Source: Blepharisma japonicum
Lineage: Eukaryota > Ciliophora > Heterotrichea > Heterotrichida > Blepharismidae
Length of the DNA: 64,000 nt
Reading direction: 5' to 3'
Assembly: GCA_949751835.1 (NCBI GenBank)
Contig: CATKHK010000014.1
Location: 372,001 to 436,000 of the forward strand
Of this stretch, positions 40,657-52,049 are shown piece after piece (the first letter of the stretch is position 1; each line of letters begins with the position of its first letter). The translations under genes were made by a program, and so were the position numbers. The notes under the pieces were generated by a model that worked only from the letters and a program-made list of their open reading frames with translations, had not been told where the DNA came from and made no database searches.

Positions 40657-41598
40657 TTAGGAAAAAATGACTCCATTTGCACCTTTCCAAGTCCATCTCT
40701 TTGGGTGAATTTGTTTACTGAATTTTACTTTTCTCTCCTTGGAGGGTAAATCAAGTGAATTTCTCTTTTCAGTTTTCTCATATTTATTATCTTGGTCAAC
40801 TTTATCAGAACTCAGACGAGATGGCATTATGCTTCCCCTCACTCTTATCCTTACATCAGCAATATTTTTTTCCCCAAGCATTTCTTTCAATTTGGCTCCT
40901 TTAGCAAATTTCGGGCTTTTTTCTAGACTTTTCCTTGATTCATCTTCAGGACTTATAGAAAACTCCCTAACTTTGCATCTATAATGTTTATGAGCTCATT
41001 CTTCGCTTAAATCATGAATATAATTATCTTCATTTTTTTCTTTTATAATCTGATTGAAAAAAACATTTTCATGCTCAAGGCTGTCATCTTCTTTAACTTC
41101 ATACAGATTGCATGGCTTTAAGTTTAGTTTTAATGTCTTCACTCTTTCTCTTCTTCTTGTTGGCCCAAGCCCAGGATCATTTAAAGAATTCTCTTCATCG
41201 AAAAATCTTACAGTTTTACTTGGAGAGGATTCTCCAAGAGATTGCTGAGAATTATTATCTTGGTTTCTTAAATTCCCAGCATCGCGAAATGATATTATTC
41301 TTTTAAATGATTTTGGGTTCGAAACTGATGGTGATTTATCTCCAGATTCTAATGCCATTGTCTGAGTTCTATTAAAAGCATTTAAAGCGGAGGTAAAATT
41401 AGGCAAATTTCTGGCACCTTTCAATTTGGATGGTGAGTTTTGGCAAGCTTGGTCATTATTATTAAAATTAAGATTGCCACTTGAGTCAATAGAAAAAACT
41501 CTAGTACCTTGGCTAGACATTGCAGACCTCATTGCTGGCTGTGAAAACTTTCGTTTTGTTGACCTAATATTTAATTGAAATTGATTGTCCATTGTCAC
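40657..41598 (-). CDS. Orphan protein, WTWKG-tail family, copy 1
   Basis: The frame runs 313 aa with one TGA as Trp (40996, SEEWAHKHYR); read as stop it would split in two. It begins MTMDNQFQLNIRSTKRKFSQ, is basic and Ser/Asn-rich, and ends KRWTWKGANGVIFS. Shared with the next gene upstream (42227-43120): the opening (I-R-S-x-x-R-K-x-S-Q-P), a middle block T-L-K-L-N, a RIRVRGSIM-like motif, and the WTWKG(A/S)NGV end. No known domain; function unknown. The end motif is the part most likely to be functional because it is the best conserved between the copies. Confidence 0.75.
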
Positions 41599-42226
41599 GC
41601 CAGCAGGTTTTATTTATTATATAAACACTTAATGGTGTGGATTTACCAAAATTTACCTTCAAAGTATTTCTAAAAATTCCGTGAACTGTTAACATGGATT
41701 TTAGGGAATCTGGTAAATAAATTAGAAAATAATAAGTGGGTATTTAATATATGTAGCTCTTAATCATTAAGAGATAAGGTTATAAGTTATTTCAGATAAT
41801 TTTCTAATTTTATTAGCTTAAGATGGAATGAAATAATGTTTTAACTAAGAAAATTTTGGGCATTAACGTAACTATATATCTGCAATAAAAACATATTTAG
41901 CTATAGCTTATACTTTGAATTAAACTAAATATTTTAATTGTCTAATAGCGAAACTTCCAGAAAAATAAGGCATCAATTATATAAACTAATATTATCAAAG
42001 TATTAAATAAAATTTTGAATCTCAAATTATTCTTTATTAGGTCTTTAGGCTTCAGAATTTTGAACTTATAATTTTAAATTATATATCATCAGATGAGAAA
42101 ATGGAAAATTCTAGTTATTTAAGATACATGACTAAAAAATCGTTAAAATAAAGTAAAGTCAAATTATAAGAAAAAAAACGATAATTAATTCAATCAATAT
42201 TTTTTAGCTTTAAATATACACCAGCA
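41599..42226. other. AT-rich spacer between tandem paralogs
   Basis: About 630 bases of AT-rich sequence. I see no gene, repeat or RNA signature. Confidence 0.5.
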
Positions 42227-43120
42227 TTATTTTAAAAATACACCATTTGACCCTTTCCAAGTCCATCTATTAGCTGGACTTTTTCTTTCTTCTATTTGCA
42301 CTTTTAGTATTTCACTACTCTTTTCATCAGCATTAGATGATGCTCTTCCTTGAGCTATTTTCGCTCTTGAAGAATTAATAATTTTTCCTCTAATTTTAAT
42401 TCTAAAATCAGTCGGACTTTTATTCTCTCCCCACACACTATTCAGTCAGTTCAATCTCTGAGCCCTTGCACTTAATGCATGCTCTACAACATTTTCAACA
42501 TGTTCTTGAAATTTAAATTCTTTAACATGATGCTTCTTGAAATGTTTTGTCTTTATATGATTCAGCTCGCCTGCTTCTTCTATTACTTGCTTTTGACTAG
42601 ATTTAAAAAAAGTTTCTTCAGAGCCAGTGCCATCATCTTCTTCGACATTATTTAAATGCTTTTTGACTCTGATATTGAGTTTCAAGGTAGTGTTTCTTGC
42701 GACTCTACGCCGATTTTCAAGATCAGAAGCATTGGCAAATTGATCATAAGATGAGATTTCCTGAGAGATGCAGGTATTCTTAGTTGAAATTAAAGAATTT
42801 TCACTCCTTTTACTTTCATTAGCTTGACAAAATGTTTTTAAAGTTTTCGATTTTGAAACTGAAAATGTTTTCCTCACTGAATTATTCTGATGATCAGGTG
42901 ATAAACTTGCATCACAAAATCTCATGCCTAGATTTCTCTCAGTTTGGGCTCCACTCTTACTAAAAAGTTCAGACTTTCCAATGGCAGTATTTTCATTTTC
43001 TCTGCCTTGTTCAGTTGAAAAAATCGTTAAACTTTTTATAGTTTTTAAAGACTTTACGACTGGCTGAGAATGCTTTCTCAGAGACGATCTAATCCTAATT
43101 TGAGACTGATCATGACTCAT
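42227..43120 (-). CDS. Orphan protein, WTWKG-tail family, copy 2
   Basis: The 297-aa protein has one TGA read as Trp at 42446 (RLNWLNSVWGEN). It opens MSHDQSQIRIRSSLRKHSQP, carries RNTTLKLNIRVKKHLNNVEE in the middle and RIKIRGKIINSSRAKIAQG towards the end, and finishes NRWTWKGSNGVFLK. All these blocks have counterparts in the neighbouring copy at 40657-41598, while the linkers have diverged beyond alignment. The pair is a tandem duplication. It is probably a disordered scaffold or nucleic-acid-binding protein; that is a guess from composition. Confidence 0.75.
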
Positions 43121-43188
43121 TTTAGCTTAAAATTTATTTAATTTATGACATTTTGATTAATTACCAATGAACTATTTTACTACAAAAT

Positions 43189-44850
43189 TTAAATTTCAGA
43201 GCTCTCGGCCAAGCTCTTTTTCAATTCGTCTTTATTTTTATCCAGTAACAAGACAAGATTTTGAAATTTTGGGAAAACTGTTTTCATAGGGCTAAGGAAA
43301 GGATCGATAAAATTCGCTATAAAAATGAGCTGTGCTTTAGGAATAATCACATTATTTCTGTCACAAGTAGGAGATAACGGAATTCCAAGCTCTTTTTCTT
43401 GGTCTCCTTGCAGGAAAAACTCTTGGTTGATTAGTTCAGCTCATTTGCGGCAAATTTCATAAGGTCGAAAAACATTGCTTATGTCACAAAAATGCATAAG
43501 CAGTTCCATCATTGTACTTTTTCCTCCATCAGAAGTAATTTCTTGTGAATTTATCAAATTTTCAAAGCGATTTATTTCTTCGAAATGCTTGCTCATGTCA
43601 GTTGCAAGGACTAAATTAATGATTTTGGACCGAAATAATTTAATTGACGCTAGATCCATGTCTATGAAAATATTCATACTAGGCTTCATTATTAAGTTAA
43701 AAGCAGAAGACACATGAAAATTTTCAAGTACAGCTTTGTCATTATAAAGCATAGCCAATTTGTGTTGTGTGTTTATTAAAAAAGAATTTGTTAACCCCGG
43801 ATGCTGATAATCATGAATTGAAGCACTTATGTAACAAATCGCTATTTCTGGTAGTGAAAAGTTAAAAATTTCTTTAGCATCACAATTATAAAGCAAAAAG
43901 TGAAAAGCTTGAACCACATCTGCTGCATGGGTTGAATTATGATAAGCATTTTCTGATTTATATCCAGATTGAATTCTTAGAATAAATTTTCTGAATTGCT
44001 TTTGAGGAATGCTAAGAGAATTGAACAAATCGAATTTATTAAAGAGGTGATTCATGATTATTTGCAACCCATTGTGATTGTTTTCTTCATTGAATCTGAA
44101 AATATCAAATTCGAATTTTTCTAATTGTTCAAGATCTTGATTTCGAGAGCTAAGAAAAGGTTCAGGAACAATATCTTGAGGATCAATTGGATGAGAAGTT
44201 TCATCTAGCTTCAAACTAAAATTCCAGCCGATTAAGCTTGAAGCTTCATCTCTTTTGTCTTCAATTTTTTCATCTTGATCAATTTCATAAGGGCTTTTAT
44301 AGCATACAGATTTAAAATACAAGTTAATTTCGTTCATAAGATCTTTATCATTAGTATTTGAAGCTAATTTCATTGCATTATTCAATATTTCTGTTAATTT
44401 TCCATCAATTGGGTTAATCGCCTCAACTGAACTATGCGACTTCTGAAATTTTCCCTTATAAGTCAGCATGTCATACATCGCTATATCTGCCAAAATAAGT
44501 TTAAAAACTAAAAAAATCCCTTTAATACCTGACTTATTTCTGATTGGCGCCCCTGATAGCTGAGTCAAGCTCATTATAAGGCACACTACAGTAATAATCA
44601 TGCTTAAAAGCTTTTGGGTTGTAAAATTGATTGACTAAATTGATTTTACATTGAAATTTGATAGAAGATTGTATAATACCAAAGCAATAATAAGTATTAA
44701 CAAGCCCAGTTCAATGCTATTTAAAATTGTTATTCCATCATCTCCAATACTGTCATCAAATGATGCTCATATAATTGCTACAGCTGCATAAGCTAGGTAT
44801 AAAAGCTTTTGAATTGTCTCAATAGGCAGGGAAAATAGTAAATGCTTCAT
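43189..44850 (-). CDS. Membrane-bound 3',5'-cyclic-nucleotide phosphodiesterase
   Basis: 548 aa with one 15-nt intron (44635-44649, phase 0, ends in in-frame TAG). The N-terminus holds several hydrophobic segments (IIALVLYNLL, MIITVVCLIMSLTQLSG and a further one), so the enzyme is an integral membrane protein. The class I PDE catalytic domain follows: NSTHAADVVQAFHFLLYN, SASIHDYQHPGLTNSFLI, LLMHFCDISNVFRPYEICRK and WAELINQEFFLQGDQEKELG. These supply the HxxxH, HD and distal Asp metal ligands. TGA at 43441 encodes the conserved Trp before A-E-x-x-x-Q-E-F-F. It hydrolyses cAMP and/or cGMP. It is divergently paired, 22 bp apart, with a cyclic-nucleotide-type channel gene. Confidence 0.93.
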
Positions 44851-44872
44851 ATTTAGATCAAAAATTTTAACT

Positions 44873-47113
44873 ATGATGGTAAAATCCAATCAGATTTCTA
44901 ACCCAAGCATAACTATTATGCCGAGTAATTCAGAAAATGATTCTGAGCAAAATAGCCGAGACGATGTTGAAAAACAAACAACTTACCCATATACAGCGAT
45001 AATTAATTCTAATGAATCTGAAGAAAAGCCAATGCTTGAATCTGAACGAATTAACTCCAGTGAGAGGAATAGAAGACTTTTTAGAAATGTTCCAGTCCCA
45101 GATTCCCCTTATAATGATGTCTGAAAGCGAGTATGATTTAAGCTGAAAGTAATTTTTGTTCTGAGAGCTTTATCTAAGCATGTACATTTATACGGACATT
45201 TGCAATCTCCAAGATTAACTGCTAGGATAATCAGCATGGAGCCACCAGAAAGAAAACAAACTTTTAGCTTACATGAAGTCCAAGTAAAAGAATCTTTGCC
45301 CTTTATGATTATACATCCAAATGCGAAACCAAAAATTATTTGAAATATTATTATAGCTTTTGGGCTGATTTATTGCGTAACTGTGATGCCTTTTACCATG
45401 GCATTTTATGAAAGCAATGGCTATGACTGCTGATTCTACATCGATATGGCACTGAATGTCATGTTTTTTATTGATATAGTGATACAGCTTTTTAGCGCAT
45501 ATTATGATACTGATGGAATACTTGTGTCATCAAGATTTAAAATTATTCTGAGGTATATGACTGGCTGGTTTGCAATTGATGTGGTTTCTTGCATTCCTTT
45601 TGGACTGTTTGGAGTTGGCAATGATCAGAATGGCAGCTCTACAAATAGTAGCATGATAAAGCTTCTAAGGCTACCAAAACTCTATAGACTTGCAAGGATT
45701 ACGAGGCTAGCTAAAATGATGAAGCATTATAAGCACAACTACATTTTTGAGATGCTTCAAGACTTTTTAAGTATCAAACACACTGGAATGCGATTATTCC
45801 AGTCATTTTTTACAATAATGCTATGTGTTCACGTTGTGTCTTGCATTTGGTATTATTCTGCAAAAATTCAAGATTTCGGACCAGACACATGGGTATTTCG
45901 AGGTGGCTACCTAGATTCCGATGTGCCAACACTTTATATTACTTGCATTTATTGAGCAATAACAACAGTTTGTGGCATCGGATATGGAGATATTACAGCT
46001 GTAACTGATTTAGAGATGATTTTATGCATATTCTGGATGCTTTCAGCTCTTTATTTTGTATCCTTTACAGTTGGAAGTTTATCATCAATGCTAAACGGCT
46101 TGAGCACAAAAGAAAATGTTTTAACAAATAAGCTTGCAGCCATTGATGAGTTCGCTACAGAATCAAAGCTAACAAAAGGCTTAAAATTTAAGCTGAGGCA
46201 TGCATTAAAATATTCCTCAGAAAGAACTGGGTTTTCATGGGGAGATAAAAACAGTATTTTTAACGAGCTTCCAAAGCATCTTAGATATGAAGTCGCTCTT
46301 GCTATGCACCATGGAGCAGTCAAAGAACTTGTATTTTTTGAAGACAAAGACCCAGTAATTGTAGCATCCATCGTTCCATTTCTCCAGCCAATGTTTGTGA
46401 ATTTTAAAGAGTATATCTATAAAAGAGATGAATTTGCGGAAGAAATTTATTTCTTGATAAGAGGACGTGTAAGCTATATTTGCTGGGATGAAGCAGTTGT
46501 ATATTCTGCTCAAAAAGGGTCTTATTTTGGAGATGTAGAAGTCATTTATCAGATTCCAAGAAAATACAACGCAAAAGCTGTAAGAAGCTCAGAGTTACTC
46601 ATTATGGGGAAAAGCTTAATAAGCACGGTTAGAAGGGAATTTCCAGGGATGTGAGATGAAATGAGTGAGGTTGCTGAAGAAAGGGACATGCTCAATGAAA
46701 AAACAGCCCTTGAAATAAAAGAATACAACTCTATGTCAAAAGAAGGGAAATTATTTGCTATTGACCCTGCAAATTTCAAGGATAAAATTGAGAAAAAATT
46801 AAAGATGAAAAAAAATGAAACTATAAAAAAGCGAATCACTGAAATTGGGTTTCATAAAGTGTCTAAACAAAAGAAATTGACACTTGGAGACTTATATACA
46901 AGACTTGAAAGTGCCCAAGCTTATCTAGGAAGCTTGGAGAAACATATTTCTGATGTTTCTAAAGTATTGGGGTTCAAAAATGGGCCACAATCGCAGCTGA
47001 GTAGAAAGCCTTCTCGACAAGATTCTATTCCAGATAATTATTCTTATTTTGAGTCTGATGAAGAGACACCAAGCGAAGAACCTTTAAACACCTCATATAG
47101 CATCCCTGAATAG
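44873..47113 (+). CDS. K+ channel of the EAG/HCN/CNG type with cyclic-nucleotide-binding-like domain
   Basis: 746 aa with six TGA codons read as Trp; as stops they would shatter the gene. Six membrane segments lie between residues ~165 and ~405. S4 is RLPKLYRLARITRLAKMMKH with a basic residue every third position. The pore reads WAITTVCGIGYGDITAVTD. S6 is followed by a C-linker and a CNBD (FAEEIYFLIRGRVSYICWDE, GSYFGDVEVIYQIPRKYNAK), then a charged coiled-coil tail. The phosphate-binding cassette is weak (FGDVEV, no R-x-A/S), so cyclic-nucleotide control is uncertain. The GYG filter implies K+ selectivity. No intron. It starts 22 bp from the divergent phosphodiesterase gene. Confidence 0.92.
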
Positions 47114-47287
47114 CAGCCAACTATCTTTGAAAAATGCATCATGATAATCAATAAGTGTTAATACCATATTCTTATTTTTAAAAAATTGGTTTTTTAGGAT
47201 GAAAAATAACTATTTATATCAATTTTTGTCTATAAATATTTAATTTTACAAAATGGTATAATTTTATAATCTTTATAACTTTTTATA

Positions 47288-47749
47288 ATGGTTGGGTACA
47301 GCAAATTTAAGAAACTTGAAGAAGTCCCTGAAGATACTAGCCCACGAAGAAAGATTGTGAGATTTTTGGAAGAAAATCAGAATACATTTGCTGATTATCC
47401 TATAAATCAAGAATATTTAATAGATCGTGAAGATTTGAAAAGATTTAATTACTATAGAAATGATTTTTCAAAGAAAGTTTTTGCGATTGGTACAGGACTT
47501 AGTCTACTTATAGGAATGGGAGTATTTCATTTAAAAGATCGTTTAAGGGCTGGAGCAGGAGTTTGGCTTACACCAATTGTTGTAGTTCCATTATTAGGAT
47601 GTGGTTATTGGCACTTCAATGAGTTTGGAAGATTTCTAGATTATTGTGGGCAAAAGTATGAAAACAGAGGACTAAATGATAAAGAGCTAGCTGAATATCA
47701 CAAGCGAAATATTACTAAGAAACTCGAATATAATTGAAAATCAAAATAA
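47288..47749 (+). CDS. Small two-span membrane protein
   Basis: 153 aa including four codons beyond a TGA (Trp) at 47735. A soluble N-terminus (MVGYSKFKKLEEVPEDTSPR) leads to KVFAIGTGLSLLIGMGVFHL and VWLTPIVVVPLLGCGYWHF, two close hydrophobic segments. A charged C-terminus (YENRGLNDKELAEYHKRNIT) follows. The hairpin topology resembles small mitochondrial inner-membrane or ER-shaping proteins, but no family is recognised. No intron. Confidence 0.7.
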
Positions 47750-47821
47750 TAGAAATACAGAAACATAACAAATTAATTTTACAATTCAGATTAATTAATT
47801 TATCTGAAGTGTTGAATATAT

Positions 47822-49459
47822 TTATTCGTATTCTAATAATTTCTGTAGCCTTTTTCCTTTTATTATCTCAGCAGCTGCTCTTTTAAATTCATTTTTTATT
47901 CTTTTGATTCCTAAAGGCTTACAAACATCTCCAAGATTTCGAGTGGTTTCAAATGGATCTAGAATAAAAATAAATTTTTCACTTTGAGGATCAGATTTGT
48001 TCACATTTTCTCTTTTTCTGATGTCAACTATATTTTTTCTCCAATCAAATAGTGAGAAAAATTTGAAAAATTCAAATAAAAGCTCACCTTCACTCATTTG
48101 GTTAGCTTGAGCGGCTGCTTGATATTTGGCAATATCATTATCAAAAGAGCAATCATGCTCTCCAATCTTATTCTCCTCAGTTGCATTGAGTTGAAGAAAC
48201 GGCAAAATTGGATGAGAAACTCTTTGTAAAAAATAAATTACTAAAATGATATATGCATATGATGATAGAGTTCCATTTTTAGGATCAGCTATTTTTCTTG
48301 ATTTAGCTCAGTATTTTATGGTAATTCCTAAGCATGGCACTCTTGTATCAATAAGACTGTATGCTTTAAGCATTCTTGAGTTTTCTAAGGCGATGTCGTT
48401 GTTTAAGCAAAGATCCACTTCTAATTTTGGTTCTGTTGGAGTTAAAAAATTGATGATTCTTACTCTTGCAGAAGCTCTCAATTCAATATCAGTTGCCTTA
48501 ATTTCTTCCAGTGAGTCACAAATTTTTGACAAAATAATCAATTCACATAAATCATTCGTATTTACGGGTCCTCCAAAATGAGCTGAAAATAAATCAAAAT
48601 TTTTTTCCCTTGGGGATTTGAAAGCTTCTTTTAAATCTATTGAAAGGCTTAAGTCTAAATCACTATTAGTTGTCGTAAATCCATTCAAATTTGACCCATA
48701 TATCCTTAGTGAGCTATTTGGATAGTATGTTTTAAAAATATCTTCTAAATAATTGCATATTTCATACTTAAAAGTTAGAAAACCTTCATCTTGCCTTTCG
48801 CTTTGATATAAATTTTGTATTTCAGAAGTAAGTGCCATTCATGTACTTCTGGGAGGAGTTCCTCTTATTTGATTAATTTTATATTTTTTTGAAGTTTCGA
48901 AGTTTTCATTTAGTATTGGCTTTGAGCTATTACTAAAATTACTATAAGTTAAGTGATCTTTGAGATGATCTTTCACTTCTTCTTTGCTACTAAATCCAGA
49001 CTCATCACATACAGGGCATTCGCTAATAGGGAAAACTTCTTCAGATAGTCTTATTACGAAAATTGAGTTATGCTCGTCTTCTATTATGCCTTCTTCTACT
49101 CCATTCAAAATTCCTGGATTTTCTAATATTTGCTCAGAAGAAACAATTTTAAATTTATTTTGTGCCGCTCCAAATTTCTTATAATTTCTTGGATGGTGAT
49201 TTTTTTCCAATAAATCGATATCTTTCTTTATAGCTTTAATTAATTCTTCTGCCGTATCTAATTTTGATTTATAAATTCTCATCTTTTCGGTATGAAATGT
49301 TGATATTTGCCCAAATTTTAATATGCAATTTTTGTATTCGTTTAGGTCTCTAAGATATATTCTAAAATTCTGTAGGTCAATTTCATAGTTATCAGTAATT
49401 TCTGGTTGTTTGGGCGCCACAATTCTATCTAAAAGCTCCTCTAAACGAGACGATGCCAT
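47822..49459 (-). CDS. Zinc-finger terminal uridylyl/adenylyltransferase (TUTase)
   Basis: 545 aa in one frame once TGA at 48839 and 48308 is read as Trp. The N-terminal half has helices (LDRIVAPKQPEI, ELIKAIKKDIDLLEKN) and one C2H2 finger (CPVCDESGFSSKEEVKDHLK, ~150-170). The nucleotidyltransferase core follows: LRIYGSNLNGFTTTNSDLDL (first two catalytic Asp), KLEVDLCLNND (third Asp), and then KYWAKSRKIADPKNGTLSSY with the family's W-A-K and the PAP-associated domain (FLQRVSHPILPFLQLN). These are the features of Cid1/TUT4/7-type enzymes that add U or A tails to RNA. No intron. The finger-plus-TUTase layout is like vertebrate TUT4/7 but smaller. Confidence 0.9.
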
Positions 49460-49532
49460 TTCTGGAACTTTGAATGCTAATTATTAAAATGGTAGAATAA
49501 TTGATAATTCGGGATTATTTAAGATAATGATT

Positions 49533-50408
49533 TTACTTATAGGCCATGACCAGAAGTGCTTCATAATTCAAAGCAGTTTCTTCTACTTGAATGACACTAT
49601 TAAGCTCTTCAATAACAGCTTGTTCAACTTCTGCCTTTTTCCCTGCTTTCACCAGTGCATGAATCCCAGGTTCTTCCAAAAAGATGTTTTTAAGTTTATT
49701 CACATCAGTTGTAGGGAAGTGATATTGCTCATAAAATGTGATCACTCTCTTAAATCCAGCATTCTTTAGCATACCTTTCAATGTTCCAGGGTTGCTGAGC
49801 TCTCTTCTCAGTCTGATTTGGTTTTCAATTCCAAATTGGTGCCTTATTTTTTCAAAAATCATAGTATAAGTACTTGAACTTCTTCTTCCCAACACTGAAA
49901 TTCCTAATATTCCTCCATTAGGTGCAACCAATCTGTAGGCTTCCCTGACAACTCTGTGTGGGTTTTCCAATTCTTCAATAGTTGCTAAACTAACATATCT
50001 GTCGAACTTTTCGCCTGGGAACGGAAGTTCGTCAGAGCTTATTTTTAAGATTTCACTTCTCGGCAAATTTTTGGCTTTGGCGAGATCTATAAGTTTTTGA
50101 GACACTTCAACCAATGTGAACTTTGTATCTGGGGCTGCATGCTGTAGCATAATTTCAGCACCTATGCCGTTGCTTGCGCCAACTTCGAGAACGTTTTTAG
50201 CTTTGTCGAGGTGAAGAAAAGGGATCATACTTCTATAGATATCAGCTGAGCATTGAGTTTGGTGCTTTTCATACCATTCTGCATTGGTGTTCCAATATCT
50301 CTCAATGTTTTCGTATTTTTGAAGATTAGTAGAAAACTTGGCTCTTGAAAAGCCTGGGATTAAACGAGAAGCATAGCGAGAAGCCAACATATTCAATATT
50401 ATCTGCAA
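49533..50408 (-). CDS. Class I SAM-dependent methyltransferase, likely mitochondrial
   Basis: 291 aa. The N-terminus (MLASRYASRLIPGFSRAKFS, counting from the ATG at 50390) is basic and Ser-rich like a mitochondrial presequence. The Rossmann core has motif I KNVLEVGASNGIGAEIMLQH, an acidic end of strand 2 (FTLVEVSQKLIDLAK), ISSDELPFPGEKFDRYVSLA and GGILGISVLGR. This matches the small-molecule methyltransferase group (Methyltransf_11/UbiE-like). The substrate is unknown; ubiquinone-pathway or RNA targets are both possible. No intron. An alternative start 18 nt upstream (MQIILN) is in frame. Confidence 0.85.
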   Translation of the reverse strand: MQIILNMLASRYASRLIPGFSRAKFSTNLQKYENIERYWNTNAEWYEKHQTQCSADIYRSMIPFLHLDKAKNVLEVGASNGIGAEIMLQHAAPDTKFTLVEVSQKLIDLAKAKNLPRSEILKISSDELPFPGEKFDRYVSLATIEELENPHRVVREAYRLVAPNGGILGISVLGRRSSSTYTMIFEKIRHQFGIENQIRLRRELSNPGTLKGMLKNAGFKRVITFYEQYHFPTTDVNKLKNIFLEEPGIHALVKAGKKAEVEQAVIEELNSVIQVEETALNYEALLVMAYK

Positions 50409-50924
50409 TTAAAGTGGTTAAGGATTAACATATTTGTGGTTAATTATATAAAATTTATTTACTCGGTATCATTTAATTAATATCTTGAAATCTTAGGCTG
50501 TGAATATTTGATGATTGAAGTGTTATTTCAGTGCGATAAATTGCTTCATTCATTGAAAATATTTTAATTAAATAAGAAAAATCTAAATTCATACAAATAA
50601 TAAACAATTAAAAAGACTAATCTAAAAAATATATCAAACGTGAATGATTTATGGTCATTCTACATATATTTTAATTTTTTATTAAAAGCAATATAAATAT
50701 GATTGATTTATTGATAATAATCCCAATTTCGGTTATATAAAATTATATAGACAAACGGGATTTATCTTAAAGTTTATACAAATATATTAAATTTTGATTT
50801 AATGAATGCACATGGTAATAATATTAAAGTTTTAGCCGCTCTGCATTTAAAGTCACCAACTAATATTACTTTAAAATGTTATTAATACTCTCATTTTGAC
50901 TTAAATTAATAAAAAAATTATCAA
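50409..50924. other. AT-rich divergent promoter region
   Basis: About 515 bases between divergent genes, very AT-rich. No gene, repeat or hairpin of note. Confidence 0.5.
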
Positions 50925-51782
50925 ATGGAAGCAGAAAATCTTGAAGCTTTACAAAAGATGCTAGAGGCTGAGCAAAACAAAAATAAAAACCTTCAAGACC
51001 AGCTCAGAATAAAAGATGAAGAAAGTCAAAGATTTGTAAATTTTACTCAGAAGCATCAACTCTTACAAGGGGCCTCAGGAGTCTCTACTGATCTTGCAAG
51101 GAGGCTAAGAGCACTTCAAAGGGAAAAAGAACTATTTTTGAGCTCTCTCGAAAGAGAAGAAGAAACTATCACAAACATAATTTATAGATCTCTAGAAAAA
51201 TTAATGCAAGATCAAAATAACATAGAGCACACTTTAAATCAAGAACAAGAAGAAATCATCAATGCGATGTCTAAACAATTAGCTCAAGAATATACGGAGC
51301 AAGAAATTTTGTAGTTTTTACTTAGTGAACTTCGATTTCGAACTGATGCACAAAATAGAAGCCGATCTGTTAGCGATGTAGACTCTACAAAAGAAGGAGA
51401 AAATACAGTAGAAGATGTAATAACTGACTCAAGTTTCAGCAGCGACAGCGAAAGTGCAGGGGGATTTATAAGTGAAGAAAAAAGGAAAATTAGAATAATG
51501 GAGTCAGATCTGCAGAGAATTAAACAACAAATGAGAATGGCTAAGAGGGAAGTCAGGAAGTATAAACATATGTATGAAAAAATGCTAGAAACTCAGCAAA
51601 GATTAATGAAAGAAAATTATGATTTAGGGCAAAAGATTGCACAGAGCGAGGGTGAAGGGGACACAGATAGAAGTGATTTATCGTTTGAAAGCTGCTCTAG
51701 CAGAAGTGTAGGGTGGTTTGATGGGTCACAAGAATTGCCGCCAATACATAGAAAAGATATTATTGAGCCCAAGAAGAAATAA
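50925..51782 (+). CDS. Coiled-coil protein resembling CCDC6
   Basis: 280 aa after removing a 15-nt intron (51311-51325, phase 2, in-frame TAG if retained). Residues ~1-130 are coiled coil with LARRLRALQREKELFLSSLE, EEETITNIIYRSLEKLMQDQ and NNIEHTLNQEQEEIINAMSK; the L-E-x-E-E-E...L-x-Q-E-Q-E phasing resembles vertebrate CCDC6. An acidic Ser-rich linker (SSFSSDSESAGGF) leads to a second coiled coil (QRIKQQMRMAKREVRKYKHM) and a Ser-rich end. CCDC6 is a coiled-coil phosphoprotein linked to checkpoint control; coiled coils resemble each other easily, so the call is tentative. Confidence 0.6.
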
Positions 51783-52049
51783 AATAAAATTCTTGTAATT
51801 AATTTATTCTAATAAAATAGTTGATGAAAAGGTTCTGGCGTTTTTATTTATTTGGGTTTGGATTCACACTAATTATAATAAATTATATGATAATAGAGAA
51901 TTATGGATTCAATACTGAAATATAAGCATCATAGCTAATAAATTAGTCAATCATTGATTTTTTCTATTATATACATTATTTTCTATTTTGTACAGCCATT
52001 TTCATTCTTGTTAATTTTTCTTTTTCAGCATTTATAAAATAAACTAACA

